From contig CAYTIB010000118.1 in assembly GCA_964437725.1 (NCBI GenBank), forward strand, positions 1 to 8,676: a DNA stretch of 8,676 bases, in the 5' to 3' direction. The first letter of the stretch is position 1; every line of letters starts with the position of its first letter. This DNA is from CAYTIB01 sp964437725. GTDB lineage: Bacteria; UBA8248; JACPRG01; G963555815. The notes under the pieces are model-generated. The model was not told where the DNA came from, searched no databases, and saw only the letters and a list, made by a program, of their open reading frames with translations. Positions 1 through 5,698 of this stretch are shown here, one piece after another. Made by a program: the position numbers and the translations under genes.

Positions 1-383
1 TGTGTTAAATCAATAATGTCCTCTATGGGATATATCAACCCGGCACTACCCCAGACGGGGATGTCTTCATGACCACCAACAATTATGTGAGGCCCTTTTC
101 CGGCCTCCACTGCTAGGGAAAAGCCCTGCTTCAATTTCTGCCACGTTTGTGATCCGGAAAAAGATTGGGCATGAATGGAAAGATAAAGTTTTCGTCCTTC
201 AATTTTCAATTCTTCGTTGAGGATTGTTGCAGCTAATTTAAGTCCTTCATGTCGATAGCGTTCATTTTGGTCCGCAGGCGCCCATACGGTGACCTTTATC
301 TCTTTCGCAAAAACAGGCGAGAAGGCACTAAGTGAGAAAAATAGAAAAAACATAGAGCTTAGTACCTTCCAATTTATCAACAT
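1..383 (-). CDS. Extracellular solute-binding protein (family 1-like), N-terminal part, cut by window edge
   Basis: The visible 127 codons begin at an ATG at 383 and stay open to the window edge, so the C-terminal two thirds or so are missing. Residues 1-26 form a classical Sec signal peptide: Lys6, a Phe/Leu/Ser-rich hydrophobic core, and a likely cleavage after Val-Phe-Ala26. The mature start (KEIKVTVWAPADQN) and the later stretch GPHIIVGGHEDIPVW followed by an Ile-Tyr-Pro-Ile-Glu-Asp segment resemble lobe I of ABC-transporter family 1 solute-binding proteins, where a 'GPDI' strand and a hydrophobic 'pl.d' helix are typical. It would bind a small ligand in the periplasm and deliver it to a permease, presumably encoded beyond the edge. 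A GAGGAG at 388-393 lies 4 nt before the ATG, slightly close. It lies 148 nt beyond the UbiD gene after a hairpin, so it may be a separate transcription unit. The ligand cannot be told. Confidence 0.72.
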   Translation of the reverse strand, partial: MLINWKVLSSMFFLFFSLSAFSPVFAKEIKVTVWAPADQNERYRHEGLKLAATILNEELKIEGRKLYLSIHAQSFSGSQTWQKLKQGFSLAVEAGKGPHIIVGGHEDIPVWGSAGLIYPIEDIIDLT

Positions 384-531
384 TTTTCTCCTCGGTCTTA
401 GTTAGAACCTTTATCTAGTTTTGTTGACGAACTACTGTATTCATCAATCTAGAAGGGGGGTGAAAGAACCTATCCGCGAAGAGTCGCTATGTAAGTGTTT
501 CGGTTGGAAGTAAAATCCGAAGAGGGGAGCC
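384..531. other. Intergenic region between UbiD gene and solute-binding protein gene
   Basis: This 148-nt gap separates the stop of the decarboxylase gene from the start of the solute-binding protein gene. It holds the right-hand part of a stable hairpin (522-543) and two direct copies of ATCTAG (at about 413-418 and 447-452) about 34 nt apart. A run of six G lies at about 455-460. I could not find a convincing -35/-10 pair on the minus strand, so whether the downstream gene has its own promoter is open. Confidence 0.5.
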
Positions 532-543
532 TCATGCTCCCTC
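522..543 (-). terminator. Hairpin overlapping the UbiD stop codon, terminator- or attenuator-like
   Basis: On the minus strand GAGGGAGC (543-536) pairs with GCTCCCCTC (530-522) with one bulged C, leaving the five-base loop ATGAG. The loop contains the TGA stop of the decarboxylase gene (534-532). The stem has eight pairs, five or six of them G-C. The sequence after it, TTCGGATTTTACTT, has only a broken U tract, so it is not an ideal Rho-independent terminator. It could reduce read-through into the solute-binding protein gene or protect the 3' end of the operon message. The hairpin itself is directly visible; the terminating role is inference. Confidence 0.45.
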
Positions 544-1896
544 GTTGACCATTGCTCGAAGATCGGGAACGAGATCGATGCCAGGGTGCACAGGAACATC
601 TGGGAAAGGTTGTCCGACGGGTCGTGTGGCATCAATTCCCAGGGCGGAGCCTACCTGGCCTTCGGGTACGGTTGGGTCGAGAGCTGCGGTTGGGACGGGT
701 ACGACCAGCATGTCTTCTGCTGGCTTGGCTCGTGTCGAGATGGCCCAGAGTACCTGGGTATTATCGTGGACGTTGATATCTTCATCGCACACAACGACAT
801 ATTTGGGAAGTTTCTTGCTCCCGAGTGCAGCCATTAAAACTTTTTTAGCCTCACCCGCGTAGACCTGTTTCATACTGATAAAAGCTATGTACTCACAGCA
901 CCCAGCCGGAGTGAAACTGACAGCTTTTATGCCAGCGAACTTTGATTTCAAGTCTCTATATAGAGTGACTTCGTTTGGGATTTGTTTAAGGAAGTGATTT
1001 TCGGTCATTGGCATTCCAGTTAGACCAGCATGGAAGAGAGGATCTGAACGGTGGGTCACGGCGGTTATTTGGATTACCGGTCGTTTGTCTGCTGGACCGT
1101 AGTACCCGCTGTATTCTCCAAATGGGCCTTCCCATTCTCTACGTGAAGGGAGTGCTTTCCCTTCGATTACAATCTCGGATGTAGCGGGAACTGTTAAGTT
1201 CACGGTTTCGCACTTGACCACATCAATGGGTTTTCCATTTAATCCTCCTGCGATAGCGATTTCGTCTTCTCCATAGGCCGCGTTTACCTGAGTGGCAAGC
1301 ATAATGACTGGATCGCATCCTAAGGCAATTGCAACGTCTAGTGGCTGGCCTTTAGATTCTGCTTTTAGGAATTGTCGATTCATGTCCTGATATTGGGAGA
1401 CGTATAGTCCAATCTCATTTTTGTTTCTTAGTTGTAACCGGTAGATTGAAGCGTTTCCTGTACCTGTCTCCGGATCCTTACTGATAACCACTCCATGAGT
1501 AATGAAAGCTCCGCCGTCTTTTTCAGCATAGACCGGAATGGGAAGCTTCGTTATGTCTACATCTTCTTCTTTATAGATGACTTCTTTGCAAGGGCCGGAG
1601 TCGACTATGCGGGGTGGTATGACATCTGAGGTTCCTTTGTAAAATCGCTCATAGACCTCTTCCGAGTTGGTCTCTAGTGCCATGAGAACACGTTCTCGGG
1701 TTGCGAAGATTCCCCCTACCATTTGAATGTCATACCCCTTGATGTTTTCGAATAGAAGCGCAGGACCCTGTTGGTCAGAGGTTTTTCGAATATAAGCACC
1801 AACTTCAAATTGAGGATCCACTTCGTTGTGAATACGAAGAAGTTCTTTTCTTTCTTCCAAATATTCGAGAAAGTCGCGAGGATCATTGAATGGCAT
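532..1896 (-). CDS. UbiD-family prenylated-FMN-dependent decarboxylase
   Basis: A 454-residue UbiD-family protein, close to the usual length. These enzymes use prenylated FMN to (de)carboxylate aromatic or alpha,beta-unsaturated acids in the cytoplasm. The hallmark catalytic triad is visible: Arg153 in GNASIYRLQLR and the pair Glu256/Glu261 in REWEGPFGEYSGYYG. Asn148, five residues before Arg153, is the likely metal/cofactor ligand as in fungal Fdc1. Other family signatures are DEIAIAGGLNGKPIDVVKC (211-229) and the VPATSEIVIEG strand that follows. The ATG at 1896 is preferred because GGGAG (1905-1909) lies 8 nt upstream and MPFNDPRDFLEYLEE is a typical UbiD N-terminus; a TTG at 1923 in the same frame has no such support. 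It is the last gene of the tight cluster, 45 nt after the amidohydrolase. No UbiX flavin prenyltransferase gene is in the window. The substrate (for example a hydroxybenzoate, phenylacrylate or dienoic acid) cannot be told. Confidence 0.93.
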   Translation of the reverse strand: MPFNDPRDFLEYLEERKELLRIHNEVDPQFEVGAYIRKTSDQQGPALLFENIKGYDIQMVGGIFATRERVLMALETNSEEVYERFYKGTSDVIPPRIVDSGPCKEVIYKEEDVDITKLPIPVYAEKDGGAFITHGVVISKDPETGTGNASIYRLQLRNKNEIGLYVSQYQDMNRQFLKAESKGQPLDVAIALGCDPVIMLATQVNAAYGEDEIAIAGGLNGKPIDVVKCETVNLTVPATSEIVIEGKALPSRREWEGPFGEYSGYYGPADKRPVIQITAVTHRSDPLFHAGLTGMPMTENHFLKQIPNEVTLYRDLKSKFAGIKAVSFTPAGCCEYIAFISMKQVYAGEAKKVLMAALGSKKLPKYVVVCDEDINVHDNTQVLWAISTRAKPAEDMLVVPVPTAALDPTVPEGQVGSALGIDATRPVGQPFPDVPVHPGIDLVPDLRAMVNEGA

Positions 1897-1904
1897 GGAG
1901 CTAT

Positions 1905-1909
1905 CTCCC
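1905..1909 (-). promoter_or_regulatory. Ribosome binding site that fixes the UbiD start
   Basis: GGGAG on the minus strand ends 8 nt before the ATG at 1896. It supports this start over the in-frame upstream TTG at 1923. Confidence 0.65.
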
Positions 1910-1941
1910 GTTGTGAAGCGCAATCAATTTTTAAAATCGCC

Positions 1942-2880
1942 TCATTTTGTCATGCCGAGAATTTTTTTTGCGTTTGTTTCGAAAATCATTTTTTCCTCTT
2001 CACTAGGCAGGGAAATTTCCTTGACACATGAAAAAGCCCTTTCTATGAAATCTCTCCCCTGACCTTCTCCAAAAGGATAATCGGTTCCGTAAACTATTCG
2101 TTCTGCTCCGAAAAGATCATTTGCACAAAGCATGGCGGAGGAGGAAACAGGACCAGCGGTATCGTGATACATGTTCCGGTAATAATCGATTCCCGGACGT
2201 TTGGCCGCAGAGTTCCGAATGCCCTCACAAATTCTTTCTAACAAATAGTGAGTTGCACCACCTAGGTGGGACAAAATAATTGTGAGATTGGGAAATTTGT
2301 CTAGGATGCCATTCATGATAAGGCGTGCGGCAGCATAGGCCGTATCGACAGGCCACCCTATCCAAAGTTCAAGGCGGTGTGCGTAGGCCTGAGAGGGTCC
2401 ACCTGGGTCGAGTGGATGGAGTAAGACTGGTAGTCTAAGCCTATCAATCTCTTCCCAGATGGGGAGAAAATCCTCGTCGTCTAAAGCGCGCCCTCGTACA
2501 TTTGTCCCCAGGATGACACCTTTCATTTCCAGATCGGTCACTCCACGACGAAGCTCTTGTATGGAAGCCTCAACATCAAGAAGGGGAAGAGCGGCGAAGG
2601 CTGCGAAGCGGTCTGGGTGACGTCTGCAGACCTCAGCAAGTCCATCGTTTCCGGCTTGTGTAAGGTCCCGCGCAGCATCCGGATCTGGTGGGTAAGTTTG
2701 TAATGTTATTGAAAGGATTTGTAGATCTATTCCAAAAGAATCATTGAGGTTCAAGTGTGATTCGATGTCCCACCGCTCCAAATTGTATGCGGGGGGTGGC
2801 ATTATTCCTAGTTCGACGAGACGCTTAAATTCATTTCTAAAGATATCTGGATACTGATGCGCATGAATGTCTATGACCAT
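1942..2880 (-). CDS. Amidohydrolase family 2 (ACMSD-like) metal-dependent hydrolase/decarboxylase
   Basis: A 312-residue TIM-barrel protein of the ACMSD branch of the amidohydrolase superfamily (PF04909). The metal-site residues are all present: His6 and His8 in DIHAH, His155 in LLHP, His205 in LSHLGG, and Asp267 in VYGTDYPF. Their spacing matches aminocarboxymuconate-semialdehyde decarboxylase and gamma-resorcylate-type decarboxylases, which bind one divalent metal and remove CO2 without a redox cofactor. Some relatives are plain C-C or ester hydrolases, so decarboxylation is likely but not proven. The ATG at 2880 has AAGGTGG (2889-2895) 8 nt upstream. It sits 47 nt after the DUF35 gene and 45 nt before the UbiD gene, in the same direction, which suggests a shared pathway on a carboxylated, perhaps aromatic or ring-cleaved, compound. 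The protein appears full length with no signal peptide. Confidence 0.9.
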   Translation of the reverse strand: MVIDIHAHQYPDIFRNEFKRLVELGIMPPPAYNLERWDIESHLNLNDSFGIDLQILSITLQTYPPDPDAARDLTQAGNDGLAEVCRRHPDRFAAFAALPLLDVEASIQELRRGVTDLEMKGVILGTNVRGRALDDEDFLPIWEEIDRLRLPVLLHPLDPGGPSQAYAHRLELWIGWPVDTAYAAARLIMNGILDKFPNLTIILSHLGGATHYLLERICEGIRNSAAKRPGIDYYRNMYHDTAGPVSSSAMLCANDLFGAERIVYGTDYPFGEGQGRDFIERAFSCVKEISLPSEEEKMIFETNAKKILGMTK

Positions 2881-2927
2881 TTATCGTTCCACCTTACTTG
2901 CGCTAGTATTTGTATTATTCCATCTTT

Positions 2928-3344
2928 TCAGTTGATGGGTTTGAATAAAGGTAGTGATATTTCCTCAGTTGCTTTGTTAAAAGTTACTTGTACTGGGAGG
3001 CCTATTCGAACGTCTTCTGGCTTTACTCCAACAATACGACTGGTCATCCGAGGGCCTTCTTCAAGCTGAATTATGGCGATTACGTATGGAACGTCTTCCT
3101 TCCACGCAGGATGGTAGGCGTGATGCTCAATTGTGAAGGTATAAACTTGACCACGCCCGGTGGTGGTGCGCCATTCGAATTCGGTTGACCAACAGAAAGG
3201 ACAGATTCGCTTGGGAGCGTAGCGGTAGGTTGAGCATGAGAGACAAAATTGTAAGCGCAACTCGCTACTTCGACATCCTTCCCAAAACCCTTCCGAGTCC
3301 CCGTCCGGGATTGGCAGGTTTTTTTCATAAACAGACTGGGCCAT
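2928..3344 (-). CDS. DUF35 zinc-ribbon/OB-fold protein, partner of the thiolase-like protein
   Basis: A 138-residue protein with the two-part DUF35 layout. The N-terminal helix LPIPDGDSEGFWEGC is followed by a rubredoxin-like zinc ribbon with Cys34, Cys37, Cys48 and Cys51 (CLSC and CPFC, ten residues apart). The OB-fold follows at about 60-130, with GRGQVYTFTIEHHAYHP and VPYVIAIIQLEEGPRMTSRIVG. DUF35 proteins bind thiolase-superfamily partners and help hold acyl-CoA; known cases are the archaeal acetoacetyl-CoA thiolase/HMG-CoA synthase complex, the BbsA subunit of benzoylsuccinyl-CoA thiolase, and the DUF35 domain of ChsH2 that activates the aldolase Ltp2. Its ATG immediately follows the TAA of the thiolase-like gene, and its Shine-Dalgarno AAGGAG (3352-3357, 7 nt spacing) lies inside that gene's last codons, so the two are probably made in step and form a complex. 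It stands alone, not fused to a MaoC domain as in ChsH2. Confidence 0.92.
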   Translation of the reverse strand: MAQSVYEKNLPIPDGDSEGFWEGCRSSELRLQFCLSCSTYRYAPKRICPFCWSTEFEWRTTTGRGQVYTFTIEHHAYHPAWKEDVPYVIAIIQLEEGPRMTSRIVGVKPEDVRIGLPVQVTFNKATEEISLPLFKPIN

Positions 3345-4499
3345 TTACTCTCTCCTTAAAACCAGGTTGGCATGAGTAGCCAAATCACCACCATTGCCGG
3401 TAACAAGACCCCATTTGGCTTCTTTTGCCTGTCTCTCTCCGCAATTTCCACGAATTTGCTTAACTGCTTCGGTGATGTGTGTCATTCCATCGATATATCC
3501 ATGCGAGAGTAGGCCTCCGTGTGTATTTACTGGGATCTTTCCCTCCAGAGCGATTTGTCCATCTTCTACAAATGGTCCACCTTCACCCACAGGGCAAAAC
3601 TTGTAGGCTTCCAATTGAGCTAATACGGTGAACGTAAAACAGTCGTAGAGTTCTGCAAAGTCAAATTGCTCAGGGGTTAGGTCGTATTTCTTATACAATA
3701 GTTGAGCTGCTTTTTCTTCTCCCGATTGGGCAGGAGTTGGTGCCTCAAAGAAATTTTTGTGTGTATGACACTGAGTTCCTCCAAAAACCAGGGCTGCGGG
3801 GTGGGGAAGATCTCGGGCACGTTCAGTGCTTGTAACGACTACCGCAGCGGCACCGTCTGAGTTTAAACAGCAATCCAGTAGGCGAAAGGGTTCTGCGATA
3901 AATCTGGAGTTCTGATGATCTTCGAGCGTTATAGGTTTTTTCATTTGCGCTTCGTTGTTTAAAAGAGCGTGGTTTCGCATGGTAACAGCAATAGCACCAA
4001 ATTGGTTGCCAGTTGTCCCGAATTCGTGCATGTGTCGACGCGCTGCCATGGCATAGTTAGAAACAGGGCCGATCCGGCCAAAGGGGTTTTCGTAATTCTC
4101 GTACCCCCAGTTTCGACGTCCGTGCTTTGGATGCCCACGACCAGAGAGACGGGCTTCGCCACATGTGCAGACGATTACATTTGCTAATCCTGAGGCAATC
4201 GCTGCTGCGGCATGGAGGACCATTACGACGGGTGTTGAACCTCCGAGGTTTAGATCAGATGAGAAATGAGAGTGTAATCCAAGGCCCTCGGAAACCTGGA
4301 CGCAGAACATGAAAGCCGGATCATCGTAAGGAGGCATCGAAAGTACTCCATCTACGTCCTTACGCTCGAGTCCGGCATCCCGAATAGCTGCTACTGCGGC
4401 CTCAATATGCAAAGAGAGGCTAGTTCGATTTGGTAGCTTCCCGATTTTTGTTTCCCCTATCCCGGCGATTGCACAGTTGTCTTGGAATCCGTTTTTCAT
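3345..4499 (-). CDS. Thiolase-superfamily protein (SCP2/Ltp2-like), probable acyl-CoA C-C lyase
   Basis: A 384-residue thiolase-fold protein of the SCP2-thiolase/lipid-transfer group. The start is the ATG at 4499 with AAGGAG (4509-4514) 9 nt upstream. Fold landmarks are clear: the N-terminal AIAGIGETKIG, the helix after the nucleophile position (HAAAAIASGLANVIV), LNSDGAAAVVV (212-222), ELYDCFTF (283-290) and HGGLLSHGYIDG (327-338). The classical thiolase residues are not seen: the nucleophile-cysteine region reads LGGSTP (85-90), the catalytic His of the GHP motif is replaced by Tyr335, and the C-terminal cysteine region reads VTGNGG (366-371). Tyr285 sits where SCP2 thiolases usually have His in HDCF. 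A similar repurposing with tyrosines is known for the steroid side-chain aldolase Ltp2, which also works with a DUF35 domain. I infer a retro-aldolase or another acyl-CoA lyase rather than a thiolytic enzyme. It follows the acyl-CoA dehydrogenase by 38 nt and abuts the DUF35 gene. Confidence 0.85.
   Translation of the reverse strand: MKNGFQDNCAIAGIGETKIGKLPNRTSLSLHIEAAVAAIRDAGLERKDVDGVLSMPPYDDPAFMFCVQVSEGLGLHSHFSSDLNLGGSTPVVMVLHAAAAIASGLANVIVCTCGEARLSGRGHPKHGRRNWGYENYENPFGRIGPVSNYAMAARRHMHEFGTTGNQFGAIAVTMRNHALLNNEAQMKKPITLEDHQNSRFIAEPFRLLDCCLNSDGAAAVVVTSTERARDLPHPAALVFGGTQCHTHKNFFEAPTPAQSGEEKAAQLLYKKYDLTPEQFDFAELYDCFTFTVLAQLEAYKFCPVGEGGPFVEDGQIALEGKIPVNTHGGLLSHGYIDGMTHITEAVKQIRGNCGERQAKEAKWGLVTGNGGDLATHANLVLRRE
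3352..3357 (-). promoter_or_regulatory. Ribosome binding site of the DUF35 gene embedded in the thiolase-like gene's 3' end
   Basis: AAGGAG on the minus strand lies 7 nt before the DUF35 ATG and within the codons for the last arginines of the thiolase-like protein. The stop TAA (3347-3345) and start ATG (3344-3342) are directly adjacent, which favours translational coupling. Confidence 0.75.
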
Positions 4500-4508
4500 T
4501 TGCTGAAG

Positions 4509-4514
4509 CTCCTT
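4509..4514 (-). promoter_or_regulatory. Ribosome binding site of the thiolase-like gene
   Basis: AAGGAG on the minus strand lies 9 nt before the ATG at 4499, inside the 38-nt gap after the acyl-CoA dehydrogenase stop. It supports this start. Confidence 0.7.
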
Positions 4515-4537
4515 GGAATTTCAGGGATAAGCTTTGA

Positions 4538-5698
4538 CTAATTTTTCAAGAGGTCCTGTGCGATGACCCTACGAAGGATCTCTGATGTTCCTTCAGCAAT
4601 CCGATGGTTGCGCAGATCTCGGTACATTAACTCAATAGGCAAGTCTTTCATGTACCCCATCCCTCCGAAGATCTGTAGTGTCCGATCTACTACTTTCCCT
4701 GCCATTTCGGAACAGAAAACCTTTGCCATAGCTGCTTTGCGAGTTACGCGCTCGCCAGAATCTAGCCGGCGAGCACCATCATGAACCATCAGTCTGCCAG
4801 CCTGAATTTCTAAGGCAGAGTCGGCTAGCATAAACTGAATTGCTTGTCGGTCGCCAATAGGCTTTCCAAAAGTCACGCGTTCTCGAGCGTAATCTGTGGC
4901 CATACTGAGTAACCGTTTAGCTGTCCCCACACATCCTGCTCCAACGGCAAGCCGTTGTTCATCTAAGAAGCCCATAACTATTCGAAAACCCTGTCCAATG
5001 TCACCGAGGATTTGTTCAGAGGGTACATGGCAATTTTCAAAAACCAATTCACTGGTAGGCGATCCTCTCCAGCCAAGCTTTTTGTGGATTTGCCCCACTG
5101 AAAATCCAGGCGTTCCCTTATTGACGATGAAGGCAGTGATCCCTCCTCTTGCTTTCTTTTCGGGATCGGTTACGGCGAAAACGATAACGGTATCGGCGAT
5201 GGGTCCATTAGTGACGAAATGCTTGCGACCGTTAAGGACAAATCCGTCATTTGTTGGTTTGGCTTGGGTTCGCATGGCGGAGACATCTGAGCCGGCCTCC
5301 GGTTCCGTCACTGCAAAGGCCATCAGGCAATTGCCCTGGATGGCAGATCTGAGATATAGATTTTTTTGGTCTTCGGTCCCGGCTAAGATCATCTTATTTG
5401 GGCCCTGGGTACATGCAATACGGAGTGCATCACTAGTTGCACCGAATTCCTCACGGACTACGCACTGGGCTAGTACCCCGAGTCCGCTTCCACCATATTC
5501 GATGGGGTAGGCGAGACCAAGTAGACCTAGCTCAACGGCCTGTAGACGCAATTTCTCATAAAGCTCAGGGGGGATTTTATCCGCTTCATCCACCAACTGT
5601 TCGATAGGCTGAAGCTCCCGGACAACGAAAGTGCGCACCATGTCACGAAGGAGCTTTAATTCCTGTTCTAATTCACCTGTTATTATTTTAGAGTTCAT
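4538..5698 (-). CDS. Acyl-CoA dehydrogenase
   Basis: A 386-residue flavoprotein of the acyl-CoA dehydrogenase family, of standard length. It would oxidise an acyl-CoA to the 2,3-enoyl-CoA in the cytoplasm and pass electrons to ETF. The order is a helical N-terminal domain (1-125), a beta middle domain with the FAD/substrate signature MAFAVTEPEAGSDVSAM (126-142), and a C-terminal helical domain with QIFGGMGY (342-349). The catalytic base is Glu369 in RIAEGTSEILR, the position used by short- and medium-chain enzymes. Residues LGWRGSPTSELVFENCHVP fit the family's middle domain. The ATG overlaps the synthetase stop by one base (TAATG), and no Shine-Dalgarno is visible just upstream, so translation probably depends on coupling. 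It resembles general single-subunit enzymes rather than the split two-subunit steroid type (ChsE1/E2). Chain length and branching of the substrate cannot be read. Confidence 0.95.
   Translation of the reverse strand: MNSKIITGELEQELKLLRDMVRTFVVRELQPIEQLVDEADKIPPELYEKLRLQAVELGLLGLAYPIEYGGSGLGVLAQCVVREEFGATSDALRIACTQGPNKMILAGTEDQKNLYLRSAIQGNCLMAFAVTEPEAGSDVSAMRTQAKPTNDGFVLNGRKHFVTNGPIADTVIVFAVTDPEKKARGGITAFIVNKGTPGFSVGQIHKKLGWRGSPTSELVFENCHVPSEQILGDIGQGFRIVMGFLDEQRLAVGAGCVGTAKRLLSMATDYARERVTFGKPIGDRQAIQFMLADSALEIQAGRLMVHDGARRLDSGERVTRKAAMAKVFCSEMAGKVVDRTLQIFGGMGYMKDLPIELMYRDLRNHRIAEGTSEILRRVIAQDLLKN

Noticed and set aside
413..452. Two direct ATCTAG copies before the solute-binding protein gene as an operator
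   Set aside because: Six-base repeats in a short AT-rich gap are common by chance, and no larger symmetry supports them.
545..862. Plus-strand frame of 105 codons opposite the UbiD 3' end
   Set aside because: Antisense to conserved UbiD coding sequence, low-complexity Gly/Thr/Ser/Arg composition, no RBS or domain.
1897..1923. Upstream TTG start adding nine residues to the UbiD protein
   Set aside because: The ATG at 1896 has GGGAG 8 nt upstream and begins with a typical UbiD N-terminus; the TTG has neither advantage.
4896..5510. Plus-strand open frame of 204 codons opposite the acyl-CoA dehydrogenase gene
   Set aside because: It is wholly antisense to a well-supported gene, its translation is Pro/Ser-rich with no recognisable domain, and it fits a chance shadow frame.
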